Shown here piece by piece: positions 27,619 through 39,049 of a stretch of DNA of 64,000 nt. This DNA is from Pomphorhynchus laevis (Eukaryota; Acanthocephala; Palaeacanthocephala; Echinorhynchida; Pomphorhynchidae), in the NCBI GenBank assembly GCA_012934845.2, contig WNNJ02001755.1:29876-93875 (forward strand), given 5' to 3'. Under the pieces are notes generated by a model. That model made no database searches, was not told the origin of the DNA, and saw only the letters and a list, made by a program, of their open reading frames with translations. Numbering within the stretch: the first letter of the stretch is position 1; each line of letters starts with the position of its first letter. Position numbers and translations under genes: made by a program.

Positions 27619-30600
27619 TATTGAACAATTGTATACGAATGGAGAAGTTTCTCAAACCCGAAATGCTCACAATCACGCCTGACAATCAGAACGCTACCGT
27701 TGATTGGAGACATTGGAAATAAAGAATATCTTCATTTTTATCAGTAATTCTAGACATCACTTACGCTCAGAAACTCCTTATCTTGGTCAATTCAATCAGT
27801 GGAACGTTATATGCTCACGTCGACGAATGCAAAACGTTCGAAGAAATTATCGACAAACTGGAAACATTATTCGTGAAACCGAAGAACGTTATTTACAATC
27901 GACATATTTTATCCTCAACAAAGCAAAACTTGGAATAAAGTATCAACCAGTTTTTTCAAACTATCCTGCAAATCGGAAAAAATTGCGAATTTAAAGCCGT
28001 CTCCGCCGACGAGCATCATAACCAATATGTGCGCGATTCATTTATTCGTGAATTACGATAACAGCAAATCAGACAGCATCTTTTAGAACGCACATAATTG
28101 ACTTTGAAAGAAACTTAAGACGTCGCACGAAGTTTAGAACAAGCTGAAATATATGCAAAAAAATTAAAAAGACGGTAACATTCACGAATCGTTTTTATGT
28201 GCCAAATTGCAATGATGAAGAAGAGTCAAAAAATTGATGTAGCCAGATCCATCGTCCTTAATAACCGAACAAAATGTTTCTTCTGCGGTGGAAATCGGCA
28301 TCCACGATCAGATTGTCCAGACAGATTGCTCAACTGTCATAATTGAGGGAACCATGCCACTTTTTAAAAGTATGTCAGTCGCGCAAGCAACAAAAACAGC
28401 TTAACGACCTTCAAATATCCACCATATCTTGCAACACTGTTCATAATCCTTTGCAGAAAACAACAATCAACATCAAAATTGGAAATATAACACTAAGAGC
28501 TCTCGTTGATACAGGTAGTGTCGCCAATTTCATTTGTGACAAAGCACTTACTCAATGCAAACTACTTACTTTTCCATGTAACGAAACCGTTCATATGGCT
28601 TCAGAATATTACAGTAGCAAATTGTTAAAAATATGTAGGACAGATATTCAATACGATAGTCAACTCATTCAAAACTCAAACTTTACGTCATTAATAATAA
28701 CCTATGCTCCGACTTGATTCTCGGTCATCCCTTTTTACAACGATTTCAAAATCTCAACATTGAATTCGGAGGATCAATCAAAACATTATCGCTAGCAAAC
28801 TTACAGTCATCTACATCAGCGATTCCATTACCTCGCTTATTTGTACGACTTAGTAATGATTGCAAACCTATCCAAACCAAATCTCGTAGACGCACACCAG
28901 ATCAAGAACATTTTATAAAGTGTCAAATCAAACATTTGCTTGATAAAGTAATCGTAGAACCTAGTCATTACCATACTGGACGCTTACCCGTCGTCAAGGA
29001 CAGATGATTTCGTAGAAAAAATCACCAGGTATAGATTCTTTAGCAGCTTTGATTTAAAAAATGCTTATAATCAAATTCCACTAGATTCTATAAAAGAGTT
29101 AACATCATGTAAGGCCGCCGGCCGATTATTTTAATATAAGTACATGCCTTTTGGTTTGACAAACGGCGTTGCAGCCTTCCAACGAACTATGAATTCAATA
29201 ATCGACAAGGAGAAGCTAGTCGGTGTATTCTCTTACTTAGACGACGTTGTGGTAGCGGGAAACACAATGGATCAACATAATAAGAACCTTAACGTGATTT
29301 TGAAACCCTTGTATATATGGGTCAACTATAACTCCCGAAAAACTGTTCAGTGCAGTAATTCTATTTGTGTGCTCGGCTATCTTATTACTGACGGTATTCT
29401 CAGACCTGATCCAAAGCGACTGAGTCCTTTGTTAAGTATGTCATCGTTTGTGCATCGTTTGTGCTATGAGTAATCGAAGATCTTCGGAAATATTCAAGTT
29501 ACATAAATTGTTATGTCATCCTGGCGAAACGAGAATGTGGCATTAAATACGCTCGCATAATATACCATTTTCAATATCCGACGTGCGTTCAGTTATTGAT
29601 TCCTGTCGAACTTGTGCAGTAGCGAAACCTAGCTTTTTTAAGAATCCACAAGCATCCCTTAAATCTTTACATCCATTTGACCGCTTATCTATTGACTTTA
29701 AAAGACCCTTTCCAAAGTGTTGCCAAAACAAATTCATGTTTACTGTGATCGACGAGTATTCGGGTTATCCTTGGGCCTTCCCATGTCCATATATGTCGTC
29801 ACTAACGGATATTAAGTATCTCAAACAGATATTTTACAGTTTCGGTACACCCTCGTCCATACACTCCGACCGAGGTTCTGCATTCTGTTCAAAGGAGTAC
29901 CAATTGTTTCGAAGTAGCAACAATATCACATCGAGTCACACAACTCCTTATAACCCTAGCGGCAATGGGCAGTGCGAGCGGTATAATCAAATTATATGGA
30001 AAACCGTAGAGTTGGTATTGAAAGAAAATAATTTGCCAATAAACAAATGGCACGACGCTTTAGGACGATCCCTGAATTCAATACGCTCATTACTTTGTAC
30101 AAGCACCAATTCTACACCGCATTAACGTATGTTTCACCATGCACGACGACCATGTTTTGGAGTCACAATGCCTGATTGGTTAACATCTTCAGGATCTGTA
30201 CTAGTCAAAAGGTTCGCTACCGGAAGTAAATACGAACCACCTGTGCAAGAAGCGTATCTTATAGAGTCAAATCATAAATATGCGACTGTGAGATTAAAAG
30301 ACGGACGAATTACAGAAATATCAACAAAGCACTTAGCTCCCATGCCGACAGATGATACTAGCTTATATAATGATGACCCCATCGTAAACAGGACTATTGA
30401 ATCGGAATTCGACCAGCGTTTAATTAAGGCTACTAATACGACTCATACCCAAATTAAAAATAACGATACAAAATCTTGTGATGAGGTTGTTGAGATACCA
30501 GACGTAGAAGTAGATCGTTTATCGCACTCCTATACAAACACTACTTTTGTACCCAGCTCTTCGAGTGTAAATAAACAGAATACAACAAACTATGTGGATG

Positions 30601-30672
30601 CACATCAAACAAAAGGAATCGATAAAGCAGTGATCAAAAGACGACGAGCACCAGCGTACCTTGAACTTTATC

Positions 30673-30685
30673 TGAGGGAGGAAGA
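30673..30685 (+). other. Polypurine tract
   Basis: gagggaggaaga lies immediately upstream of the 3' LTR, the expected plus-strand primer position. Confidence 0.7.
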
Positions 30686-30686
30686 T

Positions 30687-30780
30687 TGACATAAATGTTG
30701 TATGACTTATCATTATTTGACCTTTTTATATATTGTTCAATAAAGCCTCTTTGGCGAATCTTAGTTTGTTTACTACAATT
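30687..30780 (+). repeat. 3' LTR, 94 bp
   Basis: Same length as the 5' LTR, with about six substitutions. Confidence 0.85.
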
Positions 30781-31719
30781 AGAAACCTATAATATATCTC
30801 TAATTTCGTTTAACGGATCGCTGCTACCTCGTATGATAATGTGTTACTTATTGTCATTTCTAATGACAATGACGAATGCTCTTCAACTTTCTAAATGCCA
30901 TTCATATCGTCCAGCTTACGAATTGATGAATTCATAATCCTACTTTATCAATTGATAAAAGACAAAAGGATGATCCCTTCTGAAATGCATGATCCACTTA
31001 ATTAACTTCATCGGATACTTCACAAGAAATTCAACACGATTTTTCAACTTCACTTTTCTGACTACGGGTTTGTTCTTAATAACACGGTAGATGTGCGTAA
31101 AGACGCTTTAGTAACTGTGAACTAATACTTTTATATTGTGGTGTTGCCATTAATGAGCAACAATTCATTGATATTCAACAACCGATATTTATAAATTACG
31201 TCGGCATCGATTCATCGGTTTCACTATTAATAAGTAATTCGTTTGATTAAATTGTTTACTGTTGACCTTGAAATATCAATAAATAACAGCAACTGAACTT
31301 CATTCAGACTTAAGTGTTACTGTATAGCAGGCTAACCACGAAACTTCGACGACGTATGTTGTCTTTTCCTAACCTAAGGAAAAGTCATAAATTCATTGTC
31401 TTTATCCGGGATTAGTCATTTTTTCTGACCAATCATATATAAAGATTTTATTTAGGTTTTTTTTTAATAATTAGCAATACAGGGCCGTAATCTTTCTACT
31501 GCTGGTTCGGCTGCTCCCGGATAGAAAACTAATAAAAACAGCAAAAATGTAATAATATCGTTTTATAATAACGAAAATGTAAATATGTTCAACAATAGCG
31601 GTATCTATCTAGAAAAAAAATTATTTTTTGTAAATATTGAATAGCTACTTGCATATATCAACTCCATGAAAGTTTACAACGACCTACTCATTTCTTGTAA
31701 TCCAACCCGATGCTCTCTC
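30781..31719. other. Anonymous DNA between the LTR element and the LINE cluster
   Basis: Nothing recognised. An 80-codon frame near 30695-30937 overlaps the 3' LTR and shows no homology. Confidence 0.4.
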
Positions 31720-32190
31720 CTTTCAGACAAACTTCTTCTTGAATATCTTCCAAAATGAAGACTGGGAGGGATTAAAACGAGCAATGATCGCTCTATCACT
31801 ACTCAGCCGGAGTCTATACTTGGAACTCCAGCATTATTTCGAAAGGGCCTGTCTGAGAGAAGCAGATAAATTAGGAAGGTTTAGCATTTTAGCTAAGACC
31901 TTGAGTTTTGTCAGAGTTAGATTGAATATACGACCTTTATATGTAGTCAAAAGAATCGCGATAGCTTGAAAAGAGAGATAGGAATTAAATTGGGTCAGAC
32001 TCTCTCTCTATACCTACAACAGAGAAGATTCGGATAGCTGCCTGGAAGGCCACTCTGATTGGATCAAAGTGGGATCTTCTCAGCAACGTATCCTCCTCAA
32101 GCCGCCAACAGAGTAGGTTGTGCGAGGTGGAGAGTTATTAGCGCGACTGCTCAATACAGACTGGCTTTAATAGCCACTTCTCATGTAAAA
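31720..32190 (-). mobile_element. LINE (family D, I/Jockey-group type) fragment, segment before the RT core
   Basis: The minus strand matches the plus-strand copy around 36890-37370: LTKLKVLAKMLNLPNLSAS-type sequence and SQSSFWKIF. Stops break the frame. It abuts the truncated end of the next LINE copy (32195), so two same-orientation copies are joined or nested. Confidence 0.65.
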
Positions 32191-32194
32191 TAAT

Positions 32195-35046
32195 TAAGTC
32201 GAGGAGAGAAAAACAGCTACATCAAGCTGATGACTGTTCTTTTGACAAAATTGATGCATTTCAACAACTGTTGAATAAACCGAGCGATTTTTTACAAACC
32301 CATGAAAACTTGGTGGGATTAACTTCTGTCTACATAAATGGCCTCGGATTTTACGTGCAAGCGTTTTTTCGTAGATGAAGATGATGACGTTTTGAATCAA
32401 AATGTCTCCCAAATCTATAGGGCATGAAATCGATTTCTTTTTTGGTAATATATCTGTAGGCTAATGTGCATGCCGGCAACATCAGAGGGGAGGCTAGTAA
32501 TAGCGTAATGGCGATCACCTTTATCTGACTGTCTGTCAAAAGCTGACAGACCTAAGTGGAGAGTGGTGCGTAGGAACTGGATGTGGCTGGAATTGGCCCG
32601 CAGAAGTTTAGGATAACTGTAACAGATACCCCTGCTGCTGAAGTCACCTCAAAGTGGGGTTGGTTGGGGAGATTGAGTTGCTCCATAATTGTATAGGATA
32701 GTGACTCTTCCAAAACTTTATCAAGGCCTATACTACTGATCTAACCCAAGGCCCAATACTTCCAGCAAACAAACTTCGTCTTGAATATCTTCCAAAAGGA
32801 AGACTGAAAAGGGTTAATACGTTCAATGCTCACTCTATCCTTACTTAGCTGAAACCTGTATCTATAGTTCTAGTATTCTTTCAAGACGGCTTGTCTAATG
32901 GAAATAGATGGATTGGAGAGGTGTAGGATTTTCGTTAGCACCTTGAGTTTTGTTGCAGTGGGATTGTATATGCGATCTTTATAGGTAGTCGAAAGGATCG
33001 CGGTAGCTTGCAATGAGAGGTAGGAATTGAATCGGGTATACACGCCTTACCTACTATAGGGAAGAGTTGGATAGCTACCTGGAAGCAGGCCACTCTGATT
33101 GAATTAAAGTGAAACATCCTTCTAAGCAACGTATCTTTCTCTAACCGTCAACGGTGTAGGTCGTGCGAAGTGTACAGCTGTTGGCGCAACTGCTGAGTAC
33201 AAATAGGCTTTGACAACCACATCCTATGAAGCCGTGGATAGAATTTGTTTTTGTGCAATGAAAAGTGGGGTACGGCGGTTAATGAATAAGATATACGTTC
33301 CTTGTTTTGCGGAGTGCTTCATTTATCCAACAACCAGTTCTGTCGTTGAAGTCACCAAGGAAAAAACAAGAAAGGGCTGGACAACAGTATTTTAGTAAGA
33401 GGAATTGTCTTAAGGAGATCTTTACTAGGGTTAAAAGACCTTGAGAAAAAGAGGAGTGGAGATAAGTTATTTAAGGAATAAAGTGGGAAGTTATGCTCTT
33501 TGGAATAAATTGAGTAATGTCCTGGGGAGACTGGATAAATCTAGTCTCCTGAAGACTATACCATCTGAATCTCGACCAGATAAAAGGCTAAGGGCAGTAG
33601 CACCTCCCGAATTCCACTGAATAATGTTTAGTAAAACGGTTCGGATTTACTTCCCGTGCAAAGGTGTCACTAGAAAGGACAGCAAACCCCTAGTTAGGCC
33701 CAGAAGTTGGGATGTTGCCTTTCCGGCCTCCATCCTTAGCACTAGGCCAACTGACCACTCCTTGGCCTGTTGGATGAGCTATCATCATTTTTCCTGAATG
33801 CCCAATACTTTCCCTTGCGCGTGAACCTTCTAGGGTGGAATTCTGCTTTTAGAGGAGCGTCGTTTTGCAGATTAATTGAGAGATATTGTTGAAATTATTA
33901 CAGGCGATAAAATCGCGTCAGGTAATTTATTGAGAAGAAATTCGATGGCCGATAATCTCTCTGCCATTTTAATTCAACTAAGTTGAAAATCTTGTAAATT
34001 GAGATTGCAGGGTTCTGGGCTACAGCATTGCGGTAACTGTGTATAATTTTATTGTCAGAAGGTATCGAGTGCCTCTTCTGGTATGCTTTGAAAACTGCGC
34101 ATTTTTAGACCAGGCTGGATGCGTGAGTCCGCAGATTGAGCAGCAGGCTGCTGCATTGGATGGAGATAGATACCTTTATTGAGGAGGAGCGGCCACATCA
34201 TTTCTATCTACTGCAGGATGAACTCCAGTGTCCCCAGCCGTGGCAGATATTGCAGTGTTGATATGCAAGATTAACTGAGTTGATATGATCAAATTTAAGG
34301 TTAAATCCCAAGAAGGGATTGCATCTTAATCTTGCTAGGAGGAGTGCATTCTTCTCCCTGGTGGTTCCGAACACTATGGGGAGGGGATTGCCCCTTATAT
34401 CCTTGATAAATCTTAAGTTGTTAATGCTATAGGTTTTTTCAAGAGTCATTACGTCTGCCTTGTCCATGTCAGGAGTCCATGTCGAAGCCTTGATAGTTGC
34501 CAAATTTGGCATGTACGAAATGGAAGATTTATAAGTTAAATTCCCGTTAAAAATTTCATATACTCTTTAGCAAGGTCGGATGATGTGAAAGAAATTCTGT
34601 AATTATTCGCGGCGACACGGGTAGAGTTTAGAATGACTCTATTTTTGAAATTAGCTACGAATGATCTTAGAAATTCATCAAAATTTTTATTCCTCGCTAT
34701 GGGAACTGTCGGAGTCACAGAAATTATGTTATCAAGATTTTAATTAGGGGGAAGGTCGACTGTGTTATCTATATTTTGATTTAACGTTACTGACCTTGTT
34801 ATTGATCATTTTATCATAATCTGTAATCAATTTCGTTGAGAAATAAAAGTTTTGAATGGAAATAGATGAGTCGTTTGAAGCACCGCAAAGTACTCTACAT
34901 TTGTTGGTCATAACGCCAAAATAGCTTGTTGCAGTTGAACGAGTTTTATTTTTTAGTTTTTGCCAAACAAAAGTTTTCATTAAATAACTAAACATGCCGG
35001 TAAGTTCAAAACACACGACTTGCAAAGAATCGGCAGTCAGCAACAA
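32195..35046 (-). mobile_element. LINE (family D) copy, minus strand, ORF1 to RT
   Basis: Reading leftward from about 35046: ORF1 remnants (34718-34536 and 34512-34204) end in a CCHC knuckle CNICHGWGHWSSSC. A decayed endonuclease region follows, then the pre-RT segment (about 33240-32760), then the start of the RT with IYEKTLARKIRGHL, PPSFHGFVKNRS and HQLDVAVFL (32412-32215). It is truncated before the catalytic YADD. Many frame breaks. The ORF1 CCHC box plus APE-type ORF2 order fits the I/Jockey/R1 group. Confidence 0.7.
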
Positions 35047-35099
35047 TACATATCACTCGATTGATAAGTAGACGCATCTAGTTGTGTACTAAATTTTGA

Positions 35100-38000
35100 A
35101 TGTGCAGTAGTGTAAACGTTGCGGTAGATCAATCAAACTCGAATATTCAGCCAAATTCAATGGAATTTCATGGTATAACTGCTAATCTGGAAGGTATTTC
35201 GCCTGTTTTTCCTGGAATTAAATACGAAAGTAACGTTTCAATTGTTTCTAGGGTTGCGGGGGTACTTCCCCTATCCCCAAACTACATAATCTCGTGATAA
35301 TTACTCTAAAGGAGCCACATGCTCGGAATGCTCACTTCAAGTTGTTTCTGAAAGCGTTTGTTGAGAGATATAAAAATACAGTTATCTTTAACTCTGTAAG
35401 GTCATTCGATATCGTGATTAAAATATCCTTCGCTACGAGCGAATTGTTAAAGGAATACGTCAATTTTTTCAACGATTATCTGTCATCACTTGGTACAATT
35501 ATAGCCAAGCCAGTGACGGCCTTTTGGAAATTACAAATTTTCCAATACATTTGGATGATAGTGACATCTCTGAACTTGAGAAGAAGTATGGTGTCTCTGC
35601 TCTACGGCCACTCACAAGCAAAATTGGGTTACCGTTATCTATTTGTTTCGCCTCAGCCCCTTTGTAGCAGGCTGAGGTACTGTCCGAATGCAGTATGAAC
35701 CCCTTCTTTGGGTTCAATCTGAGCGTTGAGCTCATTTCGACGGATGCTTATACCTACTCATATTGCAATCGTTGTCACGCGTGGGGGCATTGGTATTCTA
35801 CTTGCACTTAGCCCGCCAGCTGCGGGGTATGTGGCGTGGGCCACATCATTGAGTCAGGAAGAGGTGAACCTCTCCCCCTTTGTGCTCTAATTGCGGGGAA
35901 TCTTATCCGACCTAGTCTCGTCGCTGTCCGGTGGTTAAGTCTTACAAAGAAAAATTCTGCCCTATCGTTCATCCGGCTAAGAAAGAATCGTTTTCAAGCA
36001 TTCAGCCGGTCTATCTGATTCCGAGCTGCTAACTATTATATACAATAAAACCCAGTCAGTTTATAAAAAACTCGAGGGCCTAATTACGGCCCTGACATCG
36101 GCTTTTTACGAGTCCCAGTAAGTTTCCAAGCCTGCTGCGGTTCCGTTCTCAAAGAAAAGAGGGGGCCACGTCGTCCCCCTGTAAAGATTGGAAAGTTAAT
36201 AAAGAAAGCGTTCTCCAAGGGCAAGGACCTTCTCTGGATGGCACTAGTTGTGGAGGGGGTAACCCTTCCACCCCTAGCTCTGTCTAGGGATGAGGCAATC
36301 CCATACAGCTAACCTAACACAATGCAGAGTATTTGTGAGTCTTTTTCAATGAATATTCTTTAGTGGAATTCGGGAGGAGCTTCTGCCTTTAGACTTCTAT
36401 CTGGTAGAAATGCAGATGTTATAGTCCTTCAGAAGACGCGGTCTATCCGTCTCCCCCAAGACAATACTCGATTCACACCAAATCACATTTATTCCAACTA
36501 TACTCCGTACATAACCCCACCTCACTCTTCTTCATCTCAAGGTCATTTAACCCTAGTTAAACGCTACTTAAGATCGTCCCTTCTACTCAACTATTCTTGT
36601 CCAGCTCCTTCTTGTTTAGCAGTTTCACTATGTAAGAACGGTAAACGCTTTAGTCTAGCCAATGTCTACATCCGTCCAGGTGAGATTCACAAGAACAGTG
36701 ACCTCCTGGCTAGGATTATTTATAGCGGCTATGACATGGCACTTGGTGACTTCAAAGACAGAACTGGTCGTTGGATTAATGCATCACTCCGCAGAGCCAG
36801 CGACGGTTATCTTATTCACAAACCACCATCCCCACCTTTTATTGCACATTAACGAATTCACTCCTCGACTTATTACCGCTTCATGAGAGGTGGCTGTTAA
36901 AACCCCACTGTACGGAGCAGTCGAGACAACTTCTGTCCACCTCTCATGACTTGATTCGTGAGTGGATGGAAAAGGATACGCTGCTTCGAAGGATATTCCA
37001 CTTTGATCCTATCAGATGGGCATTCTTTTAGGCAGCTATCCAACGCTTCCTCCGAATTGGTAATGAGAGTTTAACCGAATTTAATTACTACATATCTTCG
37101 CAAGCTACCACGTTGCTTGCGACAACGTATAAAGATCGTATCTACAGTCCCACTCTGACAAAACTCAAGATCTTAGCATATATGCTTCGTCTTCCCAATT
37201 TCTCTGCTTCTGTCAGGCAAGTTCTCTCAAAAGAATTTTGGAGCACTAGATATAGGTTCCAACTGTGTTAGGATAGGGCAAGCATTGCTTCCCTTAATCC
37301 AGCTCAGTCTTCCTTCTGGAAGATATTCGTGAAGGAAAAGTTTGTCTGTTGGAAGGATAGGGCATTGGGTTTGATTGGTAATATAGGTCTTGACAAAGTT
37401 TTGGAGGAGTCACGATCCCTACATAATTATGGAACCACTCAATCACCTCAGCCAATCCCGCCTTGGGGATACTTTAGGAGTAGGGATCTATCTGTTACAT
37501 ATATCCTTAACTTCCGGGGGCCTCTTCCGGGCACCTCCAAATCCTACGTTCCACTCTCTTCTCTTGTCTGTCAACTTTAAAAGCCGAAAAAGAAGAGAAG
37601 TGGCCGTCACAATGCTATTAGCCGCCCTATCCGATGTGGCCGGCATCAATATTAGTAGACGAATATTTTTACCTCGGTCTTATGTCCTAAAGACCTGCGG
37701 CGCATATCGATTCAAAATTCTCTCGTATCAATCTACGAAAAAACGCTTGCGCGTAGAATTGCGATCATCTGAGTAGGCGTAATTTAATCCCACCAGGTTT
37801 CCATGGGTTCGTCAAAGGTCGCTTGGTCCATTTAGCTGTAGGTGATGTGCATCAGTTTTGTTAGGAGAATAGTCATCAACTTGATGTAGCTGTTTTCCTT
37901 GATTTTTCTGCTGTATTTGATCGCATCTCCATTCCCTTTGTTATCTCTTATCTCAGGTCCCTTGGGTTGCCTGCGAGATTTGTTAACAGGGTGGAGATAC

Positions 38001-38840
38001 TGCTGTACACCAAGCGATTCCATTATGCAGACGACCCTGATGCGCGTCAGTTCTACCCTATTACGGCTGTGCCCCAAGGATCCACTCTTTTCCCGATCTT
38101 ATATCTTGCCGCCTCTATTGAACTCTTTAAAATATTTACACGCGAACAACGTCTATTGGTATACGCTGATGATACCACATCCCTGTTCTCTGGACGCATG
38201 TGCAAAGCCGTATTCTCGGACATCAGCCGTTTCTTTTAAAGATTAAAAGACCAGTTACCCAAATCTAATATTATTTAAACTCCGCTAAATCGCAGGTGGT
38301 GATCTTTCATGGCGCCCCTGCAACAAAGCAAAAACTTAAGAGATTAGCACTCTCTGCACACTCCTCCATTTTGACTAATCAACCACTCCCTGTCTTCACG
38401 AGTCGAGTAAAATACCTTGGTTCACCGTTACGGTGAAAAGGTCGGCGAAAGTCGACCTGTATAGACTTAAACGTACCCTGAAGAGAGCTAGGTGGGCCCC
38501 GAAACTGGCCCAGTATCTGACATTGAAAGGGAAAACTCAGGTGCTTCTCTGGGGCACTTGGGCTATCTCGGGATTAGTCTTCTTTTCTAGAGGACGTCCT
38601 CCAGAGCAAAGGCTAAGGCTTCTCAAGCTCTTCGTCTCTCGTTTACCCAGCATAGTTCGCTTTTATTGGACTCTTCGGGGGGGGGTGGTGAAAGACCCCC
38701 GTGTGGTTCAGTCGAATAGCGGCGTGTTGGATGGGCTGTGGGGCTCAGATTCCACCGAACCTGAGGCCGTGAATATGGAGGCTGTAACAGAAGTAAGAAG
38801 AAAGAAGTTTATGTCATTTGGTGTTTCATTTCTTTAGCTG
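35100..38840 (+). mobile_element. LINE (family D) copy, plus strand, nearly complete but decayed
   Basis: ORF1 pieces (35294-35698) are followed by zinc knuckles CNRCHAWGHWYSTC and CGVCGVGH (35764-35840). An endonuclease region follows (VLQKTRSIRLPQDNTRF about 36427, ALGDFKDRTGRW about 36740). The RT has VAVFLDFSAVFDRIS (about 37887), AVPQGSTLFPILY (about 38068) and LLVYADDTTSLFSG (about 38155). The end is near 38840. Several frameshifts and stops. It lies head to head with the copy at 32195-35046, with only about 50 bp between their 5' ends. Confidence 0.78.
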
Positions 38841-39049
38841 AACTTAATTATTTTGTTAAGGAAATCTATTATTAGTTGTGTACTGCCTACATTATAGCTG
38901 TACATCCCTTTAACTTCACAATAGAATCTTTTGATGAAAGAACATCAAATAAGAACAAATGTGAACATCAAATCTTGTTATGCAATGCGAAAAATGACAA
39001 CAAAAATTTTTTGACAAGAAAAAAAATTAAAGTACAAAAGATTTTTCTT

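Larger units (their letters stand above)
27525..30780 (+). mobile_element. Ty3/gypsy LTR retrotransposon fossil (CsRn1-like), broken
   Basis: It is bounded by 94-bp LTRs. Internal parts appear in the usual order: a gag remnant with a Cys/His nucleocapsid-type box (about 28275-28345), aspartic protease (ALVDTGS, about 28500), reverse transcriptase (MPFGLTNG and SYLDDVVV, about 29144-29270), integrase core (IDEYSGYPW, HSDRGSAF, PYNPSGNGQCERYN, about 29750-29980) and a C-terminal tail to about 30686. The protein style and short LTRs resemble CsRn1-type elements. The copy is clearly defective with multiple breaks. The LTRs differ at about 6 of 94 positions, so the insertion is moderately old. Confidence 0.88.

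Noticed and set aside
34765-35046. 93-codon minus-strand frame as a host gene
   Set aside because: Directly precedes LINE ORF1 remnants in the same orientation; treated as LINE 5' sequence.
38433-38837. 134-codon frame as an independent gene
   Set aside because: Lies within the 3' part of the family D LINE; best read as decayed LINE sequence.
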